Virus record (IMG/VR): IMGVR_UViG_3300020020_000041
Coordinates: 1 to 51,770 of that record
Length of the DNA stretch: 51,770 nt
Reading direction: 5' to 3' (one strand)
From: a virus
In this document: positions 41,345-49,571 of the stretch, piece by piece
How positions within the stretch are numbered: position 1 is the stretch's first letter
How the letters are laid out: each line of letters opens with the position of its first letter
Made by a program: the position numbers and the translations under genes
Notes under the pieces: generated by a model
What the model was told of the DNA's origin: nothing
The model's database searches: none
What the model saw: the letters and a program-made list of their open reading frames with translations, nothing else

Positions 41345-41940
41345 AAATTTTTCGCCGTCGCGTTAGCCTCGGAGAACGTCGAGATACAGAGTTCGTAGAA
41401 ACGGCGTCGATCCGCCGGCGCGATCACGTCGACCAGAACGTCCGCCGGATCGGTCCGATCGGACTCGGATCCGATCAACCGCGGTTCGATAAATCCGCGG
41501 ATCGCGATCGCGTCGATCATTTTGATTTCCATCTGCATCAGTTCGAGTCCGGTCGACGTAACCGATCCGGATTCGTCGACGATCGGCGGCATATCGTCGC
41601 GAAACTCCGCGGCGCCGGTTGTCTGGTCGATCCGAATCGATTTCAACGCATATTCGAGAATTTCTTTCGGGAATCCGGCGATATCGTCGCGCGCGTTCGG
41701 ATTGATCAGGCGAACTTTGGCAACGGCGCCGGCGAGTGTATTCGGAATCGCGAACTCGATCGTTTCGGAGTTCTGGTACGCCATTGCCGCGGAAACGAAA
41801 TCGGCGCCGAATACAAACGGCTGAACGATCTCCGCGATCGGCGCGGAACCGCCGCCGGTCGACGCATCGCCGGCGGCGGTTTTTCGTCGCGACCGCGTCG
41901 GTTGAGCGGTCGCGGTTTTGGTCGATTGATTGGTCGCCAT
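41317..41940 (-). CDS. Tail assembly chaperone (gpG-like)
   Basis: 207 residues between the major tail and tape measure genes. The N-terminus is a basic, flexible TAQPTRSRRKTAAGDAST segment. The core is helical. The 3' end carries the slippery A-AAT-TTT heptamer 27 bases before the stop, from which a fraction of ribosomes make the longer product. Position and frameshift define the role. Confidence 0.85.
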   Translation of the reverse strand: MATNQSTKTATAQPTRSRRKTAAGDASTGGGSAPIAEIVQPFVFGADFVSAAMAYQNSETIEFAIPNTLAGAVAKVRLINPNARDDIAGFPKEILEYALKSIRIDQTTGAAEFRDDMPPIVDESGSVTSTGLELMQMEIKMIDAIAIRGFIEPRLIGSESDRTDPADVLVDVIAPADRRRFYELCISTFSEANATAKNFSNTDSISG

Positions 41941-42003
41941 TCTGCACTTCCCGGACGTACGTCCCTAGCGTGCGAACAGATCCGGTTCGTCCGGATCCGG
42001 ATA

Positions 42004-42546
42004 TTACGCGGGGATCGCGGTTTTTTGCTTTTGGAGTTGCCGCGTCAGGATAACGCCAGAAACGCCGGTTCCCTCGATATCGATCGTCGGCGAATTGAAT
42101 TCGTCAACCGCCAGCGATTCGTCCGGACCAGACGTGACGGTCAGTTTCTTGAACGTTACGAAATACGCGGTTCCGGACGCATCGTACGAATTCGCCAGCG
42201 CGTACCCGGCGAAAAACAGACTCGGCGCCGCATCCGTTTCGTTGAGCGTTTGCGTTTCCGTCGGCGTTCCCGGCGTTCCGGTTGTCACGGTTCCGCCACA
42301 GATAATCGCCAGCGCGTTGAGATTGATCCGCGCGATGCCGATCTGACCTTCGAGTTTTTTCGCCGAGCGGACGGTCGCCAGAATGACGTCGTCGCCCTTT
42401 ACTTCGTCCGAGTCGCTTGTGATATTGAACGAAACCGTTTGGATACCCGGCATATCCGTTTTGACGCCAGACGGAACGTCCGCCGCCGTCAACGCGTCGA
42501 CTTTGAAATCTTCGATTCCGCGCGGAATTTCACCATAACTCGCCAC
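42004..42546 (-). CDS. Major tail protein
   Basis: 180 residues from GTG 42546 with GGAGGAATCTA, the strongest ribosome site seen in the late region, as expected for a highly made protein. Beta-rich (GIQTVSFNITSDSDEVKGDD; YFVTFKKLTVTSGPDESLAV) like tail tube proteins. It lies directly upstream of the chaperones. It polymerises in hexameric rings around the tape measure. Confidence 0.82.
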   Translation of the reverse strand: MASYGEIPRGIEDFKVDALTAADVPSGVKTDMPGIQTVSFNITSDSDEVKGDDVILATVRSAKKLEGQIGIARINLNALAIICGGTVTTGTPGTPTETQTLNETDAAPSLFFAGYALANSYDASGTAYFVTFKKLTVTSGPDESLAVDEFNSPTIDIEGTGVSGVILTRQLQKQKTAIPA

Positions 42547-42817
42547 TAGATTCCTCCGATTCGGATTGTTCTAGGTCGAACCGGCGCCTGCCGGTCACGA
42601 TATCCCAGAAATGCGCCGTATGCGTCCGGCCAGATCGACAACGGGAATCCTTGCAGGGGACGCGTAGAATCCGTCCGTTGATGATTTCGGCATGATACCG
42701 CCCTTCGCAACGAAACTGCACGATCTGGCGGAACCGGCGCGGCGGCAGGTTTGCGTAATCGTTAGGATCCGGCGGTTTCGTATAACCAGAGTCGGGGGTT
42801 TTTGCGGAGTTGCCCAA
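42530..42817 (-). CDS. Small Cys-containing protein between connector and tail tube genes
   Basis: 95 residues if it starts at TTG 42817; TTG 42850 is an alternative. It overlaps the end of the upstream gene by about 55 bases and the tail tube start by 17. The sequence QFRCEGRYHAEI, then RVPCKDSRCR has three Cys and a His, perhaps a zinc site. It ends in a Ser/Glu-rich tail. Function unknown. Confidence 0.6.
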   Translation of the reverse strand: MGNSAKTPDSGYTKPPDPNDYANLPPRRFRQIVQFRCEGRYHAEIINGRILRVPCKDSRCRSGRTHTAHFWDIVTGRRRFDLEQSESEESSGELW

Positions 42818-43418
42818 CCAATTTTTCCGTTTCCCCGGACTCGATCTCAATCGCGCGGACGCGACCGCGGAGATCTGGCGGAATCAATTTCTCGATCGGA
42901 TCGAACCGCGGCGTTTCGATAACGTCGCGACCGACCGGTTCCCATTCCGCGGCGGACGGACTCGAAAAAATCCGATCGGCGTCGCGGTAGAGAACCGGGA
43001 CGATATAGGTTCCCGGTTGAGCGCCCCATACGTACGTTGTCGAATAGCCCTCCGCCGGCGTAATAATCCGCCGCGAAACGCCGTCGACGCGCGGAATCTG
43101 TCCGTTTTTCATTGCGTCGAGAATCAGAACAACCGCCTGCGGTAGCATCCCGGATCGTTTCGCCCACTCGATCCGTTGATCCAGATACGGCGACGATTGT
43201 CCGAGCCATTCGAGTAGTACGTGGCCCGGTTCGACATAGCGGTCCGCCGGCGGCGTGAAATCTGGTTCCGGCGACGTTCCGATTAGTTCCTTTGCGTGCT
43301 TTTGCGCCGTCGCCGAGTTGCCAGAAAACGTTTCCCGGTTGAACGATCCGGCGCGTTTGCCGGCGTCGATCGCGACGTCGAAAACGCGGTTCGGATCGTA
43401 CGGACGGCGCGCCGGCAT
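42762..43418 (-). CDS. Hypothetical head-tail region protein
   Basis: 218 residues between connector genes and the tail tube gene. The start overlaps the upstream stop by one base. Mixed alpha/beta, with YVEPGHVLLEWLGQSSPYLD and VWGAQPGTYIVPVLYRDADR. No family is recognised; a virion or assembly role is inferred from position. Confidence 0.72.
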   Translation of the reverse strand: MPARRPYDPNRVFDVAIDAGKRAGSFNRETFSGNSATAQKHAKELIGTSPEPDFTPPADRYVEPGHVLLEWLGQSSPYLDQRIEWAKRSGMLPQAVVLILDAMKNGQIPRVDGVSRRIITPAEGYSTTYVWGAQPGTYIVPVLYRDADRIFSSPSAAEWEPVGRDVIETPRFDPIEKLIPPDLRGRVRAIEIESGETEKLVGQLRKNPRLWLYETAGS

Positions 43419-43669
43419 TATTTCGCGTCTTTGGCGTCTGGCGCCGGCGCCGCGGTTGCGGTTGCGGACGGAACCCGGGCGGACGCGACAACGGATCCGT
43501 CTGGTTCGAACCGGATTCCTTCCTCGGCGGCGCGGAGATCTTGATCGGTCGATTTCCGGATTTGCGGATCGCCGTGAGGATCGAACGTCCAGCCGGCGGG
43601 AATCGGTTCGCCGTTGAATAACGCGTCGCGAACGTCCTGTTCGGATCCGGTCGATTCTTTCGTTGCCAT
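43418..43669 (-). CDS. Hypothetical small structural-region protein
   Basis: 83 residues from ATG 43669 with GGAGAAAACCGCA upstream. The first part is acidic (QDVRDALFNGEPIPAGWTFD); the C-terminus is Ala/Pro/Thr-rich. The stop overlaps the next start. Function unknown. Confidence 0.68.
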   Translation of the reverse strand: MATKESTGSEQDVRDALFNGEPIPAGWTFDPHGDPQIRKSTDQDLRAAEEGIRFEPDGSVVASARVPSATATAAPAPDAKDAK

Positions 43670-43686
43670 TGCGGTTTTCTCCGATC

Positions 43687-44133
43687 TCACGCCGGGACGG
43701 ACCAGACGGACGTCGCCTGATAGCGGATCGTTCGAATTCGAGCGAACGCGAATCCCGGATCGTCGATTATTCCGGTATCGCCGACGCGTTGATCGATCGT
43801 CCCGCGCGTTCCGGCGTCAGCAGTATATTCCGCGCCAGATAGCAGCGTTCGGATCCGGGATTCGATCGCGTCCGAGTCGATATCGCCGAGATCCGTATCG
43901 CGCGTCCGGATCCAGATTTCGAGCGTTGACGAATCGGCGAATCTGGCGCGGACAACCGGACCGATTTCGCGCGTTTTGAGAACGAGATGGTTCGCCGGTT
44001 TGCCGTCCGCGGCGATCGCGTCCGGCGTTGAGATCGCGGAGATCTGGCGCGTATAGATACCGCCCGGAACGAGCGCCGCCAGCGTGCTATCACCTGTCAA
44101 TACTGCGTACGCGGCGTCCCGTAGCGTTGTCAT
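43687..44133 (-). CDS. Tail completion/terminator-type protein
   Basis: 148 residues from ATG 44133, overlapping the upstream stop by 4 bases. MTTLRDAAYAVLTGDSTLAA, then HLVLKTREIGPVVRARFADS and a strand-rich end are typical of DUF3168-like tail completion proteins that cap the tail tube for joining to the head. Position supports this. Confidence 0.72.
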   Translation of the reverse strand: MTTLRDAAYAVLTGDSTLAALVPGGIYTRQISAISTPDAIAADGKPANHLVLKTREIGPVVRARFADSSTLEIWIRTRDTDLGDIDSDAIESRIRTLLSGAEYTADAGTRGTIDQRVGDTGIIDDPGFAFARIRTIRYQATSVWSVPA

Positions 44134-44507
44134 CGGACTAACTCCTGCGCCGCGGAGATCAATTCCGCGCCGTACGATTCGATCGTTTCCATAATGATCG
44201 CGTATCGGCCTTCGTTTGCGAGTTCTAACCAGATTCCGTACGTCATTTTGTGGAACAGAACCAGCGTGATTTTGTAGCCCTCGACAACCGTATCGGACGT
44301 TAGTCCTTGCCGCGCGTTCGACGTCTGGTCCGTCCATCTGGCGTTCGCCTGCGCCGCCGCCTGCATGATAGCGCCGTACGTCTGACAGAGTTCGACGATC
44401 GCGCCGACCAGTTTCGTTTTGTATTCCTCGGTTCCGTCCGCGATAACCGAAACCGGAACGTCCCAACGAATACCGACGTTCGACGGACCGCCGGCGGCGC
44501 GCGCCAT
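44130..44507 (-). CDS. HK97 gp10-like head-tail component
   Basis: 125 residues from ATG 44507 (TAATG overlap). Helical N-terminal half (VGAIVELCQTYGAIMQAAAQ) and the segment YGIWLELANEGRYAIIMETI are characteristic of HK97 gp10-type connector proteins. It lies in the connector gene block. Confidence 0.75.
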   Translation of the reverse strand: MARAAGGPSNVGIRWDVPVSVIADGTEEYKTKLVGAIVELCQTYGAIMQAAAQANARWTDQTSNARQGLTSDTVVEGYKITLVLFHKMTYGIWLELANEGRYAIIMETIESYGAELISAAQELVR

Positions 44508-44896
44508 TAGCCTATTCCGCCGGCGTCGACGCGGATATCGGCGATTATCACGCCGGCGCGACTCGGACGGACCGCGGTTACGTACGCCCACCAGCGGTTA
44601 TCGATCCGGAACCGATCGCCCGGTTTGATATCGAGCAGTTCGTTTTGAACCGTTCCGGTTAGCGTTCTGGCGGTTACGGAATCACTCGACGAATCGGCGT
44701 TCGATAGCGCGTCCGTATTGAGTTTTAGCGCGACGATTTGCGGCGCCAGAATCGAGTCGACGCCGGCGACGTTGCGGTAAATCTCGATTTCGACGTTCGG
44801 TTCCTGTAGGGCGATTTTGGTCGCCGTGATATTCCGCCGCGCCTGATTGACGGTTTTTGCGATCGGTGGCGTTAGATACGATTTTCCGAGAACCAT
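44507..44896 (-). CDS. Head closure / connector protein
   Basis: 129 residues with CGGAGATCTCGCCG before the ATG. Strand-rich (LLDIKPGDRFRIDNRWWAYV), like neck proteins that close the head after packaging. The assignment rests on position in the block scaffold-capsid-adaptor-closure and on size. Confidence 0.65.
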   Translation of the reverse strand: MVLGKSYLTPPIAKTVNQARRNITATKIALQEPNVEIEIYRNVAGVDSILAPQIVALKLNTDALSNADSSSDSVTARTLTGTVQNELLDIKPGDRFRIDNRWWAYVTAVRPSRAGVIIADIRVDAGGIG

Positions 44897-44967
44897 CGGC
44901 GAGATCTCCGATACAGAAACGCCGCGCCGGAAACCGGTCGCGGCGGATCTGTCGAGTTGAGCGGCGG

Positions 44968-45258
44968 TTAGTTGCCGGACGTCGATTTGCCGGACGGATC
45001 GGTTTCCTCGGATTTGTTCGCTTTGGCGTTCGGATCGATAACCTCGCCGGCGGCGTTTGCCGAGATCACCGCGGACGGCGCCGGTTGTCCGGAATCGGTC
45101 GCGCCAGACTCGCCGCCGGTTCGATCGAGTAACGCGTTGTGTTCGGATTCGAGTTCGTCATAATCGGCCTGCAATTCGTCGAGTTGCTTTTTGAGCGACT
45201 CGACGGTTTCGCCGCCGCCAGACTGACCCTGCGTTTGTTTCTGATTGCCGCCTGTCAT
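44968..45258 (-). CDS. Coiled-coil/disordered structural-region protein
   Basis: 96 residues from ATG 45258 with AAGGAG 8 bases upstream. One strong coiled coil (SLKKQLDELQADYDELESEH) sits between a Gly/Gln-rich start and a long Ser/Asp/Pro-rich tail. Such proteins may decorate the capsid or act in assembly. Function unknown. Confidence 0.68.
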   Translation of the reverse strand: MTGGNQKQTQGQSGGGETVESLKKQLDELQADYDELESEHNALLDRTGGESGATDSGQPAPSAVISANAAGEVIDPNAKANKSEETDPSGKSTSGN

Positions 45259-45304
45259 AGTCGAAAACTCCTTGCCGGATCGACCGGCGTATACGCGGGA
45301 CTGG

Positions 45305-45730
45305 TCAGAGTCGCGGACGTCCCGTAGCGAACGGATCGAACAGATATTCCGCGCGATCGAGTTCGAGATCGTACCGGACCATCCGGCGTGTTCCTGTTGT
45401 ACCAGAAACCGTTTCCAGAACAGACGCCGAGCGCGACCGCGCCGCTTTTGCGATCGCCAGCCACGTCGCCACGCGATCGCGCCACGATAGCGACGTCCCA
45501 TCGTCCGAGATCGAGTCCGGAACGACGCCGTATTCCGCCGCCAGCGATTCCGCCATTACCGCGGTCGCCAGATCCTCAGTCGCGGTTTGCGAAATAACGG
45601 CGTCGTATTGTTCGTCTGGTCGCAACGCAACGCCGAGCGGATCCGTCGAGATATCGATGATGATATCGCCGACGTTGAACCGGACGCGATCGCGCGCGGT
45701 TGCCAGATTGCCGTCGAACGTTGCGACCAT
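45305..45730 (-). CDS. Head-tail adaptor (gp6/gp15-like)
   Basis: 141 residues; the ATG overlaps the capsid stop (TAATG). RVRFNVGDIIIDISTDPLGV, then helices with SWRDRVATWLAIAKAARSRS, fits the helical adaptor that docks to the portal. It directly follows the major capsid gene, the usual position. Confidence 0.75.
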   Translation of the reverse strand: MVATFDGNLATARDRVRFNVGDIIIDISTDPLGVALRPDEQYDAVISQTATEDLATAVMAESLAAEYGVVPDSISDDGTSLSWRDRVATWLAIAKAARSRSASVLETVSGTTGTRRMVRYDLELDRAEYLFDPFATGRPRL

Positions 45731-46809
45731 TACGCGATAACCGGCGGCAGGTATCCGCCAGACGCGGCGATCCGGATAGCGACGGCGCCGACGCGGTTAT
45801 TGATGTTCATTCCGTATTTGGCGATCGATTCCGCGTTCGACAACGGGAAAAAATCGCGATAGCGGATATAAATATCCTGCCCCTTGAGCGGATCGTATCG
45901 CATGATCAGCGGATTCGTTGACGCGAACTCGCCGCCTGTCTTGAACAGAACGCCGTGATCGGACGTCCAGTCGACGATAGGCTGACGAACGCGAATCATG
46001 CCGGCGTAAACGCCGACGTAATCGGTTGCGTTGACTAGCGCCTCGGCGGTTCCGGATCCTACGCGGACCAGACTCGAACCAGCCGGAACGAAATCCGGCG
46101 CGCCGAGCGCGACAACCGCGGCGATAAACGTTTCCGATCCGACCAGATCGTACGGTCCCGGTCCCCATTTGCGGAGTAGCGCCATCGCCGATTTGATAAC
46201 CGCGGCGCGGTTCGCGGCGGTGTCTTGGAGATAGTGCGTATACGTCGCCGGATTGATCGGCGTTCCGTCCGGAAACGTTCCGGCGAATTGATCGTTGCCG
46301 GTTCCGGATCCGGCGAGTCCCGGCGAAACCGCGGTCGTATCATCGTCGACCGGAACCGGCGTCGCGTCCATCAGACGGACCAGAGCCTCCCGGCGGATCG
46401 ACGATTCCCACGCTTCGCGCATCGCGCGAATGTTGTCATTGAACGCCTCGATCGAGATCTCTTGGAGTCCGTCCTCGGTAAATCCGATCGCGACCTCATA
46501 TTCGTCGATTGCCAGCATGTGACCGCGCTGGCGGACGAATTGCGGTCGCGCCATTGTGTATTCGGACTTTTTCTCGACGATCATCCGATCGCCGCGACTC
46601 GCCCGGGAGAACGTTTCCGACGTCGGCGGCGCGACCAGATCGGCGACTAACGGATCGACGCCGGTATTGAGCGTCGTCATTTCCGCGTCGAGCGCGTTCA
46701 GCAGATCGGTAACGCGGAGTCCGGCGCGGGTTGTCAGACCGCGGACGTACGAAACGTCGATATTCGGCGGATAGTCAATAAACGCCGTGTCAATTTGACC
46801 TCTAGTCAT
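45730..46809 (-). CDS. Major capsid protein
   Basis: 359 residues after scaffold and decoration genes, with GGAGAACACCACC before the ATG. Features fit the HK97 fold: a helical N-arm (VTDLLNALDAEMTTLN), an E-loop-like GDRMIVEKKSEYTMARPQFV, a long spine helix (EAFNDNIRAMREAWESSIRR) and a C-terminal P-/A-domain sheet. No protease is seen, so maturation probably proceeds without cleavage. Confidence 0.85.
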   Translation of the reverse strand: MTRGQIDTAFIDYPPNIDVSYVRGLTTRAGLRVTDLLNALDAEMTTLNTGVDPLVADLVAPPTSETFSRASRGDRMIVEKKSEYTMARPQFVRQRGHMLAIDEYEVAIGFTEDGLQEISIEAFNDNIRAMREAWESSIRREALVRLMDATPVPVDDDTTAVSPGLAGSGTGNDQFAGTFPDGTPINPATYTHYLQDTAANRAAVIKSAMALLRKWGPGPYDLVGSETFIAAVVALGAPDFVPAGSSLVRVGSGTAEALVNATDYVGVYAGMIRVRQPIVDWTSDHGVLFKTGGEFASTNPLIMRYDPLKGQDIYIRYRDFFPLSNAESIAKYGMNINNRVGAVAIRIAASGGYLPPVIA

Positions 46810-46851
46810 GGTGGTGTTCTCCGATTTTTCGTATCCGGCGCGGTCGCCAGA

Positions 46852-47244
46852 TTAGACGAACGAGTACCGAATACCGGTCGGCGAAATTGCGCGGATATTG
46901 GTCACCGCGGACGCGCCGGGCGTTGTATCGAGTCCGCCGGCGACGGACGCGGACGGAAACAGACCGTCGCCGGCGACCAGACCGGAGAACCCTTCCATTT
47001 CGCCTTGAATTCCGACGGACGCGGTTCGTCCCGCTTTGACGTTCATCAGAACGATTCCCTGCGCGTTGACGGTTCCCGCCGGACACTTTTTCCAGACGCG
47101 CGCGTGACCGGATCCCGGCGTCGCGGCGCCGTCCATCACGACCAGATTGCCGACGGCGAGATCGGTCGCCGCCTGCCCTTTATCGTTGACCTCATAACCG
47201 GGCACGATCGACGGATGGAGTTCGACAATAGTCGGTGCTGCCAT
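46852..47244 (-). CDS. Capsid decoration protein
   Basis: 130 residues between scaffold and capsid, CGGAGAATCAAGA before ATG. Small beta-rich protein (PGYEVNDKGQAATDLAVGNL; IVLMNVKAGRTASVGIQGEM) like head-stabilising proteins of the gpD/DUF2190 type. It should sit on the outer capsid surface. Confidence 0.75.
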   Translation of the reverse strand: MAAPTIVELHPSIVPGYEVNDKGQAATDLAVGNLVVMDGAATPGSGHARVWKKCPAGTVNAQGIVLMNVKAGRTASVGIQGEMEGFSGLVAGDGLFPSASVAGGLDTTPGASAVTNIRAISPTGIRYSFV

Positions 47245-47271
47245 TTCTTGATTCTCCGAAACCGTCCGGAG

Positions 47272-47988
47272 TTATCCGGCGCGGCGGTTAGGCCAGACCT
47301 TTTTCGGTCGACCATCGCGGGTAAATCCGGGTTCGACCGGTTCCGATCGTTTGGTTTTGGTTCCGACGTTTGCGTTGCCGCCGCCGTCGTTCTCCGCGCC
47401 GTCTGATCCGTTGCCGCCGTCTGTCCGGGGTGCGACCTTGACGCTTGGAATCAGTTTTTTCAGACGCTTTGCGTCCTCGATCATCGATTCTTCATCGTCG
47501 CCGTTGATTCGATCGGCGAGTTCGATCGGAATACCAACCTTTTCAGCCGCGGTCCGGCGCGCCTCGGATCGATCGTATTCGCGGAGTTTTTCGTTCGCCG
47601 CTAACAGATCCTTTTCGAGTTGAGCGTTCAATTTGGCGAGATCGCCGTCCGAGCGGAGTTTTTCACGTTCCGACTCGGCGACCAGTTCGGCGCGAATACT
47701 TTCGCGTTCGGATCGCCGGACCTGACCTTTCGCCTTTTGAATTAGCGCGTCGACCTCGGCCTGCGTTGTCGGAATTTTCCATTCCGGATCTGGTTCGGCG
47801 CCGTCGTTCTCGCCGGAATCCGGTTCGCCGTCGGCGCCGTTGCCGGCGTCGCCAGAATTGCCAGATTTACCGCCAGAGTTCGCCGATCCGGTATTACTCG
47901 ATCCGCCGCCGGCGCCAGAACCCGAATCCTGTTGCTGGTATTGCGTAGCGAAATAGTTCCGGAGAGCATCGTTCCAGATCGCAGACAT
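47272..47988 (-). CDS. Scaffolding protein
   Basis: 238 residues, first gene of the structural operon. A low-complexity Ser/Gly/Asn/Glu N-terminus leads to a long coiled coil (LAKLNAQLEKDLLAANEKLR). The C-terminus is basic (DGRPKKVWPNRRAG), probably the capsid-binding hook. Arrangement, composition and position match phage scaffolds, which guide capsid assembly and then leave. Confidence 0.85.
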   Translation of the reverse strand: MSAIWNDALRNYFATQYQQQDSGSGAGGGSSNTGSANSGGKSGNSGDAGNGADGEPDSGENDGAEPDPEWKIPTTQAEVDALIQKAKGQVRRSERESIRAELVAESEREKLRSDGDLAKLNAQLEKDLLAANEKLREYDRSEARRTAAEKVGIPIELADRINGDDEESMIEDAKRLKKLIPSVKVAPRTDGGNGSDGAENDGGGNANVGTKTKRSEPVEPGFTRDGRPKKVWPNRRAG

Positions 47989-48064
47989 TTATTCGCCTAT
48001 CAATTGCCGCGGATAACGGTCCGCGTCGCCGATCCGAGAATTGCCGGTCCCGTACCGTAAACGG

Positions 48065-48094
48065 ATGGTACCGCGCGGTTACCGATTCGCGCAA
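48065..48094 (-). promoter_or_regulatory. Late structural promoter TTGCGC-N18-TACCAT
   Basis: -35 TTGCGC (48094-48089), spacer 18, -10 TACCAT (48070-48065), about 77 bases before the scaffold ATG. The boundary-type repeat lies just upstream. Confidence 0.6.
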
Positions 48095-48122
48095 CGGATT
48101 AGTCGCGAAACGCGATCGCGCG

Positions 48123-48153
48123 CCGTAGAACCCGGTTTCCGCCACGAATTCGC
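48123..48153 (-). repeat. Recurrent boundary motif
   Basis: CGTAGAACCCGGTTTCCGCC then ACGAATTCGCC on plus. It lies between the structural promoter and the 48242 cassette's terminator. Confidence 0.6.
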
Positions 48154-48194
48154 CCGTTCTCGCAGGTTGCCGCTCAACCGGTCCGGCGCCAGAC

Positions 48195-48227
48195 ACAAAA
48201 AACCGCCGGCGAGATCCGCCGGCGGTT
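48195..48227 (-). terminator. Intrinsic terminator
   Basis: AACCGCCGGC/GCCGGCGGTT hairpin with a six-T tail on the minus strand, directly after the 48242 stop. It insulates the scaffold operon from the cassettes upstream. Confidence 0.9.
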
Positions 48228-48241
48228 CTGTCTGGTCGCGT

Positions 48242-48712
48242 TTAGCGCGGTTGATACGTTTTGAGTTTGGCGGCGTTTTTCGGCGATTGATCGAGAATAA
48301 CCGCGGCGTGATATTCGCAGAACCGGCGACCGTCGAATTCGTTCATCGCGCCGCGCCAGTCATTCGAACAACCGTCGCCGTTTTTGCAACACGGCGGACG
48401 CGCCGCCAGAAATTCTAGTTTTCCCTCGGCGTGCATCCGGTTCAAGTGGTCGAACGTAACGTCGAACGGTCGATCGGTTGCCGATCGCCGTAACCGCAAC
48501 GTCGCGCCGCCGAGATCGACAACGGCGTGAACCATTCCCGGATCGCGAAACGATCGGACGTATTCGAGAACGTAACCGGTCCGGATCGCGTTCTCGATCG
48601 TTCCGGGATACGAACGGATTTGCGCGGCGCCGGCGACGATCTCCGCGCGGTTCCGGCGTTCGCCGTCCTGTTGTTCGTCTGGCGCGGTCGATCTGGCGTT
48701 GAGCGTTGTCAT
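48242..48712 (-). CDS. Cys-rich protein (cassette gene)
   Basis: 156 residues from ATG 48712, ribosome site CGAAAGGATC. The N-terminal part is helical and polar; the C-terminal half holds PPCCKNGDGCSNDWRG and RRFCEYHA, which gives four Cys and a His likely to bind zinc. It has promoter P7 and a terminator. No family was recognised; the C-terminal zinc module may bind nucleic acid. Confidence 0.72.
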   Translation of the reverse strand: MTTLNARSTAPDEQQDGERRNRAEIVAGAAQIRSYPGTIENAIRTGYVLEYVRSFRDPGMVHAVVDLGGATLRLRRSATDRPFDVTFDHLNRMHAEGKLEFLAARPPCCKNGDGCSNDWRGAMNEFDGRRFCEYHAAVILDQSPKNAAKLKTYQPR

Positions 48713-48771
48713 CGGTTTTTGATCCTTTCGAGATCTGTCCCGCCGGCGGACCAATACCGCCGGCGCCGTTC

Positions 48772-48801
48772 ATAGTACGCGACCGCGTAACGGATCGGCC
48801 A
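48772..48801 (-). promoter_or_regulatory. Palindromic cassette promoter P7
   Basis: -35 TGGCCG, spacer 18, -10 TACTAT; core TACGCGACCGCGTA has one palindrome change. Confidence 0.68.
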
Positions 48802-48841
48802 CTACTCCGCGGCGGATTAGTCGATCGCGGCGATCGTTGCG

Positions 48842-48873
48842 CGTACGCACCTGTTTCCGGGCTGAATTAGCGG
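48842..48873 (-). repeat. Recurrent boundary motif, divergent copy
   Basis: CGCACCTGTTTCCGGGCTGA then ATTAGCGG on plus. Together with 48123 it brackets the 48242 gene. Confidence 0.5.
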
Positions 48874-48907
48874 GTTCTGGCGCGATCGCCGGATCGGTAA
48901 CGCCGCC

Positions 48908-48940
48908 GAAACGTTACATCGCAGTTCCGTGTAACGTTTC
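48908..48940. promoter_or_regulatory. Operator-like inverted repeat
   Basis: GAAACGTTACA, 11-base spacer, TGTAACGTTTC: perfect 11-base arms, three turns long overall. It lies in a 291-base non-coding stretch between two cassette genes. A dimeric repressor or activator could bind here. Confidence 0.55.
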
Positions 48941-48955
48941 TGGCGCCGCGGATAT

Positions 48956-48992
48956 ACAAAAACCGCCGCCGGATCCGTTCCGGCGGCGGTTG
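48956..48992 (-). terminator. Intrinsic terminator
   Basis: AACCGCCGCCGGA/TCCGGCGGCGGTT hairpin and five-T tail on the minus strand, after the 49004 stop. Confidence 0.88.
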
Positions 48993-49003
48993 AGCGGTTG
49001 CGA

Positions 49004-49477
49004 TCAGAAACAGAGATCGCCGTGGGGCGCGACGTACATCTGGCGGTGGGTTTTGCCGGCGGCGTCGACGAACGATCCCTCGATCGAGTTATCCATCCAG
49101 AACGTAACGCCGGTCCAGACGCCGGAAACCAGAACGGGAACGCCGTGGCATCGACCGCACGCGCAACCGTAATACGATCCCCAATTCGGCGCCTTGGGGC
49201 ACCGCGAGTTCATCCGATAGCCGACGTACTTGATCGTCCAGACTTTCGCGCCGTCCTCGAGGTTCCGCGCCGCGTCGAGTTTTTGCGGAACCGGAACGTG
49301 GTCCGCGGACAACCGGTCGAGTCGCCGAGCGCATAACGCTTTGTCGAGTAACCGGACGATCTCGCCGTTCGCTTTGGCGCGCGCGTCCGTTGTTGACGTC
49401 GCCGGAACCGCGTTCCGAGCGGCGCGCGCGTTGACTAGGGCGAGTTGAAATTTCCGCGTATTGACCAGAGTCGACAT
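49004..49477 (-). CDS. Cys-rich protein (cassette gene)
   Basis: 157 residues from ATG 49477 with GAAAGGATTCGGAAA. The first half is helical and basic; the second has SRCPKAPNWGSYYGCACGRC with further aromatic residues (FWMDNSIEGSF), a likely zinc-binding module. Promoter P8 and terminators on both sides make it a complete cassette. Function unknown. Confidence 0.72.
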   Translation of the reverse strand: MSTLVNTRKFQLALVNARAARNAVPATSTTDARAKANGEIVRLLDKALCARRLDRLSADHVPVPQKLDAARNLEDGAKVWTIKYVGYRMNSRCPKAPNWGSYYGCACGRCHGVPVLVSGVWTGVTFWMDNSIEGSFVDAAGKTHRQMYVAPHGDLCF

Positions 49478-49529
49478 TTTCCGAATCCTTTCGATATCCC
49501 GCCGCCGAACCAGATCGGCGACGTTGTCC

Positions 49530-49558
49530 ATATTACGCGATCGCGTAGGATCCTGCAA
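49530..49558 (-). promoter_or_regulatory. Palindromic cassette promoter P8
   Basis: -35 TTGCAG, 17-base spacer, -10 TAATAT; core TTACGCGATCGCGTA. The best -35/-10 pair of the family. Confidence 0.75.
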
Positions 49559-49571
49559 CCCGGCGCCAGAC

